DNA of 64,000 nucleotides from Valencia hispanica (lineage: Eukaryota; Chordata; Actinopteri; Cyprinodontiformes; Valenciidae), in assembly GCA_963556495.2 (NCBI GenBank), contig OY747705.1:26033001-26097000 (forward strand), in the 5' to 3' direction. Shown here piece after piece: positions 23,177 to 33,727 of this stretch. The translations under genes were made by a program, and so were the position numbers. Under the pieces are notes generated by a model that had not been told where the DNA came from, did not search any database, and worked only from the letters and a program-made list of their open reading frames with translations. Each line of letters starts with the position of its first letter. Position 1 is the stretch's first letter.

Positions 23177-24473
23177 TCAGGCACTGAGATTTTGCCTAAC
23201 TTCCTCGCACGACAACTCATTTAAATCTAAATGATTTGCAGCAGCTTTCACAATAATTTGAATCCTTTCTGTCTTTGATTTTGTTTCCATTGTTGCATTA
23301 ATTACTCGTGCAATGAATGTAACAAGCTTTTTCAAATCTATCCAGACTTTTCCTTCCATTTCTTTTCCCATTTCTTTAAACGATTCCTCCACTGGAGTTC
23401 CAGTTTTTTTTACTGTATTTTTCCCAACCATTTTAGCTGCCTCTGCATAAGATATCTTGTTTTGTACTTTTGTTTGATGAATGTGAACTTCTCTTTTCAT
23501 AACCTGACAACCAAAATAAGCAGCACTATGTTCTCCTCCACAGTTACAACATTTTGGCTTTGTTTTGTTTCCACACTCTTCGAATCCATGATTCTCTCCA
23601 CATCTAGGACACCTCTTTTTCCCTTTACAGATATTTGCTGTCTGTCCAAATCTCTGGCAGTTAAAGCATCTAATAGGTTTTGGTATGTACTCCCTCACAG
23701 CATAAGACATGCAACCTAAGAAGACTCGATATGGCAAAATTTCTCCTTCAAAAACTAACAAGACTGCCTCCTTTTCTATCTTTATCCCATCCCGGAACTC
23801 AGTTAATCTTTTAGCATCTTTTACTTTTGTTCCTCTTATATTATTTTTGATTTCTTCCATGGATACCTCCACAGGTATTCCCCAAATCCCTCCTTTTGGC
23901 CCTTGATACCCCATTCCCAACCTTACTCATACTAATCACTTTGTGTTCCCCCACCTCTCTTATTTTCCGAGCCTTTTCTATTTGTTCTTCAGTCTTGCAA
24001 ACATTTAGTAAATTTCCATCTCTCAAAACCTTTGCCAATTTTATATCCCCTACCTGATTCTTCAAAATAGATGTTTGCTTAACCGGGCTCATTGTATTTA
24101 TTCCATTTCCCTCACTGAATCTCAATATGATTTTAAATTCACATTCCTCTTCTTCTGCACTTTTATTTGGCATAACCCTTCTCTGTTTCCTGTTTTTTTC
24201 TCCATCTGAATTATTACCTCTCTTTCACTTCATCGTATTCTGTCCAAGACTCATTTCCATACTATCTTCACTTTCATATTCCTCTATATCTCCCCACTCC
24301 TTCTCATTCACTACACAGCCGTGCCTACCCGCCGATGCCTGTCCTCCTCGTCTTGATTTTGGCATTTCCTCCGACTCCAGTCCTCTTCTTCTGAGCATCA
24401 AAATATTCCCAAGTCCTTTATTTTTCCCATTCGATAACACCTTGTTTTTTTCCGACAAATGTCCTTTTACCAT
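23177..24473 (-). pseudogene. I/Nimb ORF1 gag-like protein with zinc knuckles
   Basis: The region opens at 24473 (MVKGHLSEKNKV) with a basic/acidic N-terminus and has a stop near 24225 and further shifts near 24000 and 23920. The C-terminal 247-codon stretch (23920-23177) carries three cysteine-rich knuckles around 23660-23510: CFNCQRFGQTANIC, CPRCGENHGFEEC and a third of C-x2-C-x3-H-x6-C type. This is the RNA-binding nucleocapsid-like protein of I elements, which packages element RNA. It sits directly upstream of ORF2. Confidence 0.85.
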
Positions 24474-24913
24474 AAATTTTTCCCACTATCCGACGCTGAT
24501 TTGTACACCGGTCGGCTCCTGGAAGCTCCGTCTCCAATCTTCCCAAACAGCGCCCGTCTTCTGTCTCCCAGCCATTTTACCTCCTGTCCCAGTTGATTAG
24601 TTCCACCTGCTCTCTCCCTCTCACCTGCATCTGCTCTCACTAATTGGTCATTGGTCTTCTCAGTCACTTCCTCATTTCCTCCCCAGTATATATTCACCTC
24701 TCCTTCAGTCACTACTTGCTGGTTTGTTGTCATTCCTCACTTCCTGGTTCCGGCCTTCCCTGTTCATCCCTGGTCTGTCTTCCCGCGTTCTCTGATCTCC
24801 ATTTTCCCTGGCTTCCTTGTGATTGTTTGTAAGTTTGTTATTTAATTAAATCTGAGATCATTTAAGTTCTGCACTTTGGGTCCTCTTTAAAAACACACAA
24901 ACCTGACACTATT

Positions 24914-25149
24914 TATGTTATTATTTAGGCGTATTACAAAAAAAGTTTACATGGGAGTCAATGGCACAAAAAATGACGGAGGCTGTACGCTATTTAATGA
25001 GGCCAGCATTATATTAAATGGAGTAAGTAAAATGTTATGTTTTTTGGTAAGTCCCCCAAACATACACAACCTGGGAAAAAATTACATAAATTGCATTAGC
25101 ACAGCCAAAATTATTCACAAAAACACACCTGCTTGCACAAAAAATGCAC
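24914..25149. other. Unannotated interval
   Basis: No gene or recognised repeat seen between the LTR target duplication and the L2 fragment. Confidence 0.4.
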
Positions 25150-25588
25150 TAGGAGGATAAGAGGGTTAAATGGCTTAGCACCAAAATATGTTGAAGACCT
25201 GTTGCCGTACCAACCACACAGACCACTCAGGTCCTCCAACTCTAGGCTACTGAACATCCCTAGACTCAGAACCAAAAATTGTGAGGCAGCTTTCAGTTTC
25301 TATGCTCCCCTTATCTGGAACAGACTTCCTGACAAGTGCAGAGCAGCTGAAACTCTGAACTTCTTTAAATCGAGACTAAAAACTCATCTGTTTAGAATTG
25401 CCTTTGAGTAAATGATTGTCATATGTATGAAACGTGTTCATGCTCTCATCTATTGATGTTTCTCTTGCTTTATTGTGCATCATGTGTTCTGTGTTTAAAA
25501 AAATGACCACATCATGTAAAGCACCTTGAATTATCCTGTTGTTGAAAGTGTGCTATACAAATAAAATTGCCTTGCCTTGTCTAAGCAG
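25150..25588 (+). mobile_element. L2 LINE 3' fragment
   Basis: It encodes the end of ORF2, 'NGLAPKYVEDLLPYQPHRP' through 'FKSRLKTHLFRIAFE', with the stop at 25409-25411. An L2 3' UTR follows, ending 'GTGCTATACAAATAAAATTG' and a CCTTG repeat. The reading frame is open over the last 92 codons. Confidence 0.85.
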
Positions 25589-25589
25589 C

Positions 25590-25807
25590 TTCTTTTTTAG
25601 AGCTTCTGGTCCAAAGACGGCAACTTCTGTCTTGTCAGAATTTAACAGCAAAAAGTTTAAAGTCATCCATGTTTTTATTTCATCAAGACATGCCTGTAAT
25701 CTACCTAACTGACTAGATTCATTAGGATTTATGGATAAATATAGTTGTGTATCATCGGCATAGCTGTGGAAATTTATCCCATGCTGTATAATGATTTACC
25801 AATTGGA

Positions 25808-25844
<37 letters not shown>

Positions 25845-26205
25845 TGAAAAGAATTGGTCCAAGCACAGAACCCTGTGGAACTCCACAGGTAACCCTTGAG
25901 TGTGAAGATTTATCATTTACATGAATAAACTGGAATCTGTCAGACAAATATGATTTAAACCAGCCTAGTGCTGTTCCTTTGATCCCTGCAAAATGTTCAA
26001 GCCTTTCTAAGAGAATATTATGATTGACTGTGTCAAAAGCAGCACTGATATCAAACAAAACCAGAACAGACACAAGTCCATTATCTGACGCCATGAGAAT
26101 ATCTTTAGTAACCTTCACCAGTGCTGTAAAACAATTATTTCAATGCCTATACGTCTTTCTGCTACTCTTTGAGAGAAGAAATCTAGCACCAATGAAAATT
26201 CATTG
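25590..26205 (-). mobile_element. L2 LINE RT fragment, inverted
   Basis: On the minus strand it encodes the RT core: 'FDISAAFDTVNHNILLERL' and 'CGVPQGSVLGPILF' (about 26060-25845). After a TA repeat comes the 'YADDTQLYLSI' region (about 25770-25740). It lies between two plus-strand L2 3' ends. Confidence 0.85.
25810..25841. repeat. (TA)n microsatellite inside L2
   Basis: A pure AT run that interrupts the L2 RT frame just after the PQGS motif. Confidence 0.9.
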
Positions 26206-26229
26206 TGACGTATTTTAAACTATGATGTC

Positions 26230-26815
26230 CACAGCTGACATCGAGTCACCCGGGTATATTTCCTAATTTACAGATTAAAAAGTCAATCGGAGAGCTGCAG
26301 GTGATCCAGCATATTGCTGCTCGCGTCCTCACAAAAACTAGGAAAATGGACTACATCACCTAAAATCCCCACACTGGCTCCCTGTAGCTCAGAGAACAGA
26401 CTTTCAAAAACTTTTGTTAGTTTATAAATCACTGAATCGCTAGCCACCAAAATACATGAAAGATCTGTTGTCTTACTAACCTTCCGGACCACTCAGGTCT
26501 TCTGGTTCAAGTGTAATTTGCATCCGCAGAATCCGAATCAAACATGCAGCATTCAGCTTTGATTTTTCTCTTATCTGGAACAGAATTCCAGAAAAACTGC
26601 TGAAGCACAGGGCTTCTTTAATTCAAGGCTCAAACCTTATTTGCTTAGAGTTGTTTTTGATTAATAACTGGAGCATCGATTAATTTAAGTCTATATTCCA
26701 TTATTTTATCATGATTTTGATGATGACATAAGAGAAAACGTAATGTTTTTTTGATGTTTGCTGTTTGTATAAAAGTACCTTGCATTGCCTGTTGTGAAAG
26801 GTGCTATATAAATAA
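26230..26815 (+). mobile_element. L2 LINE 3' fragment, decayed
   Basis: It corresponds to the ORF2 C-terminus ('ELQVIQHIAARVLTKTRKM' near 26290-26350, then shifted and stopped). The 3' UTR ends 'GGTGCTATATAAATAAC'. It is more damaged than the copy at 25150. Confidence 0.8.
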
Positions 26816-27573
26816 CTTCCCTAGTCTTGATGAAAGATTGGACCTGAAATATAAACAGATCTCCTTTCAGTGGGGAAAATGACAATTACAGGCTGAAATA
26901 AACACCTTGATAGAAGAAATAAATCAATTGAACCCTGTGGTTGACAAAATTTAAAACATAAGGTGAACATTAAGGTTTTTACTTTGTCCTTGATTTATTA
27001 AGAGCCACCACATCTTTAAATTGTCCAGAAATCTATTATGCCTCTTTAACACAAAAGATTTATAGCTGCGAAGCCAAAGCCTCTTTTTAAGTTTGAACAC
27101 TATTGTATGGAAAGGTTTAAACATTGTTGGTTTTGCTCCTGAGCACACAGGGGCACAATAGAGGAAAAGTTCTGATATAGAGACCAACAGAGGTCTACAA
27201 CTGCTTTTATTGTGTTGCTGAAGCATTCCTTTTAATACACAGTTGGTGTGTAGACAGAGAGCTATGGAGTACTCTGCACTCCCCTGTAAGGGAACAAAAG
27301 CCTTAAAAAGAGTAAATGTGGAGAAAGTAGATGTTGACCACCTACCTTTCATTTCTTCTCAAGGGCAACGGAGCAAATGTCTTTGAAAACAACAACTTTA
27401 AAACATGATATTGTGCTTTCTTTCAAAAAACATCCAAAGGTCATAACATATTACACAGAGTGACAAGGCTGTACAGGAACTGATGAAAAACAAGAGTTGG
27501 ATAAAGGTAAGTTTAGATTGTCTTGAAATGTTTCAGAAGTGAAAAATACATTTTTAAGAGTGTTAAATAGTTA
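26816..27573. other. Unannotated interval
   Basis: A 133-codon minus-strand open frame (27352-26951) has no domain I recognise, so I do not call it a gene. Nothing else is classifiable. Confidence 0.4.
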
Positions 27574-27716
27574 CACGGTCTTGCATAAGTATCCATACAC
27601 TTTATTTTTATTTTTTTACTTTTAAAATCTTTGTCCCGTTACAACCATGGAATTATACATGGTTATATATATATTTTTATTTTTTTATTTTTTTTGGTGT
27701 GTCCTGTTTGGCAGTG

Positions 27717-27745
27717 TGGAGCTCAGAATTGGTGTCTGAGTACCA
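27717..27745 (-). repeat. L1/Tx1 3' hairpin 2
   Basis: Arms TGGTACTCAGA and TCTGAGCTCCA on the minus strand around a 7-nt loop. Slightly decayed relative to 18681-18709. Confidence 0.75.
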
Positions 27746-27772
27746 AGTAGAAGCCCAACAGATTTACTTTCA

Positions 27773-27812
27773 CAAGCGGAGCAGTACAGCTTTTGCTATA
27801 GTCCTCCACTAG
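27773..27812 (-). repeat. L1/Tx1 3' hairpin 1
   Basis: Two 18-nt arms around AAAA on the minus strand, with three mismatches. Same position relative to hairpin 2 as in the other copies. Confidence 0.75.
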
Positions 27813-29657
27813 ATATATGTGTGACAAATCTTTATTATGAATTGTTGGGGTTTTATTTCCTGATGTTATGGACACGGATACGGAAAATTAAGGAGAAGGA
27901 AGATGAAGAAGAGAGGTAGGAAACAAAAAGTCAAGAGAGAGGGTGAGTTGAAAATACAAGAGAGGAAGGGGAACAAAGAAAACACAGGAAGATATTGAAG
28001 TCTGCCTCCATACCCACAGGACGGCAGAGAGAGGGGGAAAAACAAAACAAAACACGAAAAAGGAACATCGACAAAACAAACCAAACATTGTGAACTAAGA
28101 ATTACACAACCACATCACACAAAAATAGATATAAAAATACAACAACAATGTCACAGAAAAACTCATGGTACCGATTAATCAAGCTCTAGTAATGATAACC
28201 TCAGCCCAAGAATATATCCTTAAACACCAAAGACCCCACATCTATGTGTGTGTGTTAGCATGCTGGTGCATATAAGGTTTCTCCATAAGAGTGTTCGATA
28301 GTTGGTGTGAGCAGGCATCAATCCGTCTCCCAGGAATCGATGCAGACATGAAGGAGATCGGAGCAAAGACGTCCAAAGGACCCCAGAGCCCCAGGCGGAC
28401 CCCGCGGGGCCGACCGCATCCCCCAAGAGTGGAGCAAAGGAGAACCCCAGGGGAACGTCCAGCGGCTACTATGCAGGGGCCCGGGGGGCAGCAGTGATGA
28501 GCCCATGGGCCCTGCCGGCAACCGGCCGCGCCAGGGCGGGCCGGTCAATGGACCGGGAGAGCCAGGGCCCAGGGGCACCCCACCCCCCAGCCGGGACCCG
28601 ACAAGGGACTGGCCGACAAGGGGCCCCCGGCACTGCAGGGGCCGTGGCCAGCTACCGGCCGCCACGCGCCGCCACCGCCCTAGGCCAATCCCCACCGCCA
28701 ACATCCCAGCGCCCCACCCCTGCCCTACGTCGGGGCGCCCCACCGATAGCCGCAGGGGATGGACAGCATCCCCAGGCCGGGCTCAGCCAGCATCTGGACA
28801 CCAAATTGTACCAGCTCCCGGGTCCTGATCCCGCGCAACACAGAGCGCCGAGACCAGGCATCCAACGAGGGCCAGGGCCGGTCCAACCCGCCAATGAACC
28901 GACCACGCACGGTGCGCACAGAACATATACATGGTTTTATTTTTAATTTTTTGCATAAAAAAGTGCAACATGCATATTCAGCCCATTGAATAAATATCTT
29001 ACAGAACTATGTTGTGCTGCAATTACAGCTGCAAGACTTCTGGGGTACATCTCTGCCTGCTTTGCACATCTAGAGACTGAAGTTTTTACCCACCCAACAT
29101 CCCAAGTTCAATCACACTCATATGGAGAACATCAATCTTAAGCGTTTGACACAAACTCAACTGTATTTAGGCCAGGAATTGGACTAGGTCCTTCTAACAA
29201 GAAAAAGCTTTGATCTAAACCTTTCAATTGTAGCTCTGGCTGTATCTTTAGATCCGTTCTTCTGGAAGGTGAACCTCCACCCCAGTCTCAAGTCTATTTT
29301 AGCATCTAATGGTTTTTGTTTTTTTTCAGGGGTGTCCTGCATTTAGCTTCATTCGTCTAACCCATCAACTCTGACTTGTTTCTCTGTTTTTGCTAACACA
29401 AGATTTTTTTAACTATGGTTTTCTTCTTGCGACTCTGTCGTACAAACTACATTTGTGGAGTGTAAAAATAACTTTCTTGTCAAGTTCTCCCATCAGGTCA
29501 TGGATCCTTGCAGCTTCTCCAGAGCTACCATGAGCTTCTCCATGCCTTTTTAGTTTTGGTGGAAGGCCACGGCTTGGTAGGTTTGAGATTGTTACATACA
29601 CTTTTTCTTTTTTCAGATAAATGGAGAAATGCTGCACCATAACATGTCGACAGGTTA

Positions 29658-30613
29658 TGTCACGCTTCCTTAATCACCCTTTCTTCATCATTGTCCTCAC
29701 CTGTCTCTTCAATCATCCACACCTGATCCCCCTCACCTCCTGCCTTTAAAACCCGTCACTTCCCTTCACTTCAGCACGGATCATTGTAGATGTCTCATTG
29801 GTGTGTTGTCCCGCTGTATCCTGTCCTGCTTGTCCAATGTCCTGTCTCCGTTCCTGCCGTCATGATCATCATCATCAACTCCTCCACCAGCATCACAATT
29901 TAATAAATATCCTGCACCTTTCCACGGCGTCTGAGTTTGGGTCTATGCTTCACACCACATCCCTGACAGAATGATCCAGCTCGACGAGATGGACCCAGCA
30001 CTCAATCGGGAGCTCGCTCCCCTTCACCAGGATGTCAGGGCCGGTCTGCCCAAGATCGCGGTCTCCCCTCACCCACCTCTTCCCATCTCCGGAGCTGAGG
30101 AGATTCTCCAAGTTCTTCCTCAGTTCAGGAATGTATTCTCTGCCTGGGATCTTGCCGTGCTGCGAAGCAAGGCGGAGAGGGTTCGTTGGGAGGCGCGTGA
30201 GCAGATCAATGGTCCGCTCTCTCTATCTTCACCATCGGTCCACCGGAGGGGACCTCGTCGCGCCTGGACTGCTTCCAGGAGCAGGGAGTAGAGCGTCGCC
30301 CCCTCACCAACTGCCTGCAAGGCCACTGCTTCATCGAATCTTCCGTTGACCGACGCAGCACCCCTGCCTCTCTGTTCAGTCCCCACCTGTTTGGCTGCAT
30401 CGGTCGAACAAACATCGGAGCTGGAGGACGACTCCGCATTCGTTGGGACAAGGCTGGCACTCTGTTCCCCAGGCACTAGTCCTCGATGGCATGAGCTGTT
30501 CCTGCCATCGTCATCATCATCACCTCCTCTACCAGCAGCACCATTTAATAAATGTCCTGCACTTTTCCATGGCACCAGCGTTTGGGTACATGCTTCACAC
30601 TACATCACTGACA
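29658..30613 (+). mobile_element. Internally deleted LTR retrotransposon
   Basis: The 5' LTR (29658-29968, 311 bp) runs from TGTCACGC to CCTGACA. An internal part with the start of a gag-like frame follows, then the last part of a 3' LTR (about 30496-30613, ending CACTGACA) that aligns with 29840-29968. GGTTA flanks both ends (29653-29657 and 30614-30618), a perfect 5-bp duplication. One deletion removed most of gag-pol and the first two thirds of the 3' LTR. The 'MDPA' start just after the LTR fits fish Ty3/gypsy-type elements. Confidence 0.9.
29971..30291 (+). pseudogene. Gag N-terminus of LTR element, truncated
   Basis: The frame opens just inside the 5' LTR with 'MIQLDEMDPALNRELAPL' and carries no zinc knuckle or protease motif over its roughly 106 codons. 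The second methionine, in MDPA, resembles the usual fish gypsy-type Gag start. Everything downstream is lost to the internal deletion, so this is a stub. I cannot identify a function beyond being the start of a capsid polyprotein. Confidence 0.55.
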
Positions 30614-30862
30614 GGTTATGATATTTTTTAATAGCACAACCCTGCTTTAAACTTCTCAAAATTATAACTAATCCTTTAGCTGTGTTTCTTGGTCTTCATG
30701 AAGTTGTTTGTTCACGGTCTCTATCACAAAAGAGCTGTATTTATAGATAGAGTAAGTTTAGGAATCACTTTGTTGGTCCAAAATTACACCTTACCTATTT
30801 TAAGTTTCTACTGAACTAATGCACAGTAATCGTTGAGTTCAGGCTGCCTAAATATAACATTT

Positions 30863-30884
30863 AATATATATATATATATATATA
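30863..30884. repeat. (TA)n microsatellite
   Basis: A short TA run in the putative intron of the THAP gene candidate. Confidence 0.85.
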
Positions 30885-30906
30885 ATTTGTTTTTGGCGCT
30901 TTTTAC

Positions 30907-31225
30907 CTCGCATTTCACTTTCTCCCAGAGAGCGTATAGGCTCCTTGTGTGGGAAAATGGTCGGAAAAGCATTTAGTTTCAGTCTTCGCTTATACCCAGC
31001 CTCTCCGGTGAGATTTCTCAGTAGTTGTGGTCGACTAAAAGCCTCAAACGCGTCATGAGAAAAATGTCGGGAACACAGCTGAGGATCTTTGGGAAGTTGT
31101 GTCCGTCCACAGGCATCTTCCCACTGCTTTCTCCTCTTGTCCGTAGGAAAGTAGTGTAAACTCGCATCACTCCCCTTGTTGCCGTTTGACTGGAAATTGC
31201 ATCCAAAAGCGGCACAATGTGGCAT
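30907..31225 (-). CDS. THAP zinc-finger domain, probable first coding exon
   Basis: From ATG 31225 on the minus strand, 106 codons stay open and encode a whole THAP domain. Visible are the N-terminal MPHCAAFGC (C-x4-C), 'LHYFPTDKRRKQWEDACGR' with the conserved P and W, 'LCSRHFSHDAFE' (the C-x2-H pair) and 'LNAFPTIFP' (the AVPTIF-type end). These residues bind one zinc and contact DNA. The frame then meets GCGAG|GTAAAAAG, a good splice donor at 30907/30906 that leaves phase 1. No later exon is recognised; any would lie at lower coordinates, beyond or within the repeats. It may be a host THAP-family gene or a domesticated or transposon-borne THAP exon. The intact frame contrasts with every transposon ORF nearby. 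Confidence 0.7.
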
Positions 31226-31345
31226 TTTACCTAATAATTACTACTGTGAGCACGTTAACAAACACTAGCGTCAATAGCTATTCTACCAAGTGCAACCAAT
31301 ATACGTCATCGCCTCCAGAGTGCATTGCGTGCGGAAAATATGGCG
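31226..31345 (-). promoter_or_regulatory. Promoter-like sequence upstream of the THAP exon
   Basis: It is CpG-containing and less A/T-rich than its surroundings. On the minus strand a CRE-like GATGACGTA (about 31300) is followed by ATTGGTTG, an inverted CCAAT box. On the plus strand AAAATATGGCGTCC near 31336 resembles a YY1 site. No TATA box is placed suitably. Promoter activity is inferred from position and these short motifs. Confidence 0.4.
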
Positions 31346-31372
31346 TCCTACGTAGGTCAAAATATGTACTAA

Positions 31373-33110
31373 ATATTATAGATTTGTAAATCAATGGCAA
31401 TATTTTGTGTTTCTAACAACATATTTTGGTAAAAGGGAAACATTGTGGCTTATTAGGGCCTACATGTTTTTATAGCTGGGGTTCCTTTTAAGTTAACGTT
31501 TTTGGTTGGACAAATAATTCTGTTGGCTGGCTTAAATAATATTCAAATATAAGAAAAAAATATTTCCTTAACCACTGACCTCAGTTGCTGTTTCTTGAAA
31601 CTAGAGATGGACAAACATGAATTATAGCTGACTACTTCCAGCAACTGTATATCGTTTAATCTTCTGCAAAATAAATGTTCAAAACCTCTTTCAAAAGCGC
31701 TGCTCTAAAGTAAGCTATGAAATCAGCAATAAATAGGTGTATCTGAAGCTAACTGATGTTTAAACACAACATTCGTTACACAGAAGCTATTGCAGGCCTG
31801 ATGACGAATTGATACCTTATGAAGATGACATTCCCAAGAAATCGATTCCTGCTTTAATCAAATGGCAGCCTCTGAGAAATGAAAAGGGTTAATGTGATAT
31901 CCACACACACATAAACCCACACCGAGGTTCCGCCTGAGTATGTCAAGTATTCCCGTTTTCAATTTGCTCAGCCACTTGCACACTGAAAATACAAAAAAAA
32001 AAAAAAAAACGCACTCGCACACATACACAAAGCGATTATCACCAAAGGTACGTACAGCTGCTTGTAGCTGTTCCCACAGGGAAATAAGCTGTACAGCTTC
32101 TCCACTCTCATTTTTCATTGTCTGCTTATGATGCCCCATGTGTGCTCACTGACTTTCATTTAACCCCTCACAACACATGCTCATACACATTTACCTGCAT
32201 TTATCATGACGACCCATCCTCTGTCTGTTTTCTTATGCAAAAACAGCCTCTCCCTGTATTCATTTTAGGCTTTGCAATGCAACACGGGAATAAAGGCGTT
32301 GTCCCTTTCAATATGCAGCAACAGTGAAGATACTGTCATAGTCTATAACTACTGCTCTTTCCTATATCTAACATGACACTAAGACAAGGCAAGTAGGTCT
32401 GCTAAGACAACACACTTATTAGTTAGAAAATAAAGATTAAGGATGTCCCTACATGGAATAACATCTCACTTGTGGAAAGTACCAGCAGAAGAGCATTTAT
32501 AAGTCTGGTATAGACTTCTTCTTACTCAAGGACACGACAGTAAAGTGAGCATATCATAACACAAGTAGAATCTAAGCCTTCTATCTGGAGCTCTTTAACC
32601 TTCTTGACAAAACCACTCAGAGAAGCTCTGCATCTATTTATATCCTCTTGCATAGAAGAACATTCTAAAAGGCAAAAAATAAGAAAACCCACTTAACGCA
32701 GTACTTTGGCTTCATAGGTTTTGTTTTATTTGTTTAAGAATATCGCAAACGAAAAAGCTGGTAAAAAAAAACAAAGTCTTAAAATAAAAACCGACTTGTT
32801 TTTAAAGTGAAAAAAATACAAAAACACAAACAATAATAAAAAAAACTTTTTTCTGTACTTCATTGTGTTTTGTCTCAGCATGGCTTCTGTCCACCTGCTT
32901 GATCATCTCCACAGAACAGTTACTCTAACAGCAACCGCTAAGACCAAAATTACTCATACCTCTTGCAGATCTGAATTTAAAAACATTCTCATTGAACTAA
33001 GAGCTTTGTTTGTGATAGGAAGTCAGTCAAAACATGAAACAGTATAGAGTATCACCTTTGTTCAAAAATAATCGGTTTCCCTTATAATTTTTATTAAAAA
33101 AGGCAACATA
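31373..33110. other. Unannotated interval
   Basis: No coding exon or classified repeat seen. An A-run stands near 31993-32009. It could hold unique host DNA. Confidence 0.45.
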
Positions 33111-33112
33111 TA

Positions 33113-33178
<66 letters not shown>

Positions 33179-33206
33179 ATATATATGTGTGTATATATGT
33201 ATATGG
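33111..33206. repeat. (TA)n with TG interruptions
   Basis: About 95 bases of AT repeats with GTGTGTAT interruptions. Confidence 0.95.
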
Positions 33207-33489
33207 GATGTAAGCAAATATCGATACGCCTATATATTATGATATTGTATCGACATGTACATATATTGTATTGGTATTGCATCATTTAAATTTTTCTTTT
33301 CTTTTCTTAGAATTTGAACTGACCAATTAATGATGACGGTAATATTTGTAGTTAAATTAAAGGTATGACCGCTAGTTGGTAGCTGTTTTCACCTCCTTTG
33401 TTCCAGTGGATCAAATAGATCTAGTACTAAAACTGGATATGTTATGTATGTGTTTAGAATGATGTGACAGTTTTTCTACAGTTAAATTG

Positions 33490-33727
33490 AGTTATATATA
33501 CATTCATGCTGTCTAATCAGCACCTTGATATGCCACACCTGTAAAGTGGGATGCATTATCTTAGCAAAGGAGAAGTGCTCACTAACATAGATTTGGACAG
33601 ATTTGTGAACAATATTTGAGTAGTGGGTCTTTTGTGTATATAGAAAATGTTTCAGGTCTTTGAATTCAGCTCATAAAAAAATGGGAGCAAAAACAAGAGT
33701 GTTGCGTTTATATTTTTGTTCAGTGTA
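33490..33727 (-). mobile_element. Tc1/mariner-type element, one end
   Basis: The right end 'GCGTTTATATTTTTGTTCAG' followed by TGTATA is the terminus of a very common fish Tc1-like family. The preceding 'GTCTAATCAGCACCTTGATA' and 'GCTCACTAACATAGATTTGG' blocks fit the same family's end region. The partner terminus and transposase are absent. Confidence 0.65.

Larger units (their letters stand above)
19640..24560 (-). mobile_element. I/Nimb-type LINE with RNase H
   Basis: It is inserted in the solo LTR on the minus strand. The 3' end at low coordinates carries a CTT/AAG repeat (about 19628-19651), and the 5' end is near 24560. Two ORFs are present: ORF1 with zinc knuckles, and ORF2 with endonuclease, RT and RNase H. 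That domain set defines the I superfamily, and the sequence resembles Nimb-type fish elements. At about 4.9 kb it is near full length. Exact ends were placed by comparison with the other LTR copy, so they may be off by tens of bases. Confidence 0.85.
19363..24908 (+). mobile_element. Solo LTR with 5-bp target duplication, split by a LINE
   Basis: The left part starts TGTCATGGTTCC (19363 to about 19640) and the right part (about 24560-24908) ends AACCTGACA, the TG...CA ends of a fish LTR retrotransposon. CTATT flanks both ends (19358-19362 and 24909-24913), a perfect 5-bp duplication, so the two parts belong to one LTR. The right part is homologous to about 45127-45055 of the minus-strand LTR. 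There are no internal coding regions between LTRs, so this is a recombined solo LTR of about 0.6 kb, later interrupted by the minus-strand LINE. Confidence 0.88.
27665..28925 (-). mobile_element. 5'-truncated L1/Tx1 3' end with 11-bp target duplication
   Basis: TATACATGGTT stands on both sides (27654-27664 and 28926-28936), a perfect 11-bp duplication as expected for L1-type insertion. On the minus strand the copy has the GC-rich 3' UTR (28920-28230), CT-rich tract, AATAAAG (about 27831), both hairpins (27773-27812 and 27717-27745), 'CAGGACACACC' and an A-rich tail next to the duplication. No coding part is included. Confidence 0.93.
27574..30790 (-). mobile_element. Tc1-like relic carrying two later insertions
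   Basis: The left piece (27574-27664) has a 'GTCTTGCATAAGTATCCATA' type end. The middle piece (28937-29652) is antisense Tc1 transposase sequence, including 'GGAAGGTGAACCTCCACCCC' and minus-strand 'LPSRGLPPKLKRHGEAH'. The right piece (30619 to about 30790) includes 'TTGGTCTTCATGAAGTTGTT', the transposase start region. An L1/Tx1 fragment (27665-28925) and an LTR element (29658-30613) separate the pieces. The transposase is unreadable as a frame. The right terminus was not found. Confidence 0.8.

Noticed and set aside
26951..27352. 133-codon minus-strand open frame
   Set aside because: No recognisable domain, no splice or promoter evidence, and it lies between transposon fragments.
28291..28989. 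Overlapping proline/glycine/arginine-rich open frames on both strands
   Set aside because: They lie in the GC-rich 3' UTR of a truncated L1/Tx1 copy. Base composition alone keeps several frames open, and the homologous copies at 13042-13737 and 47690-48274 do the same without conserving a protein.
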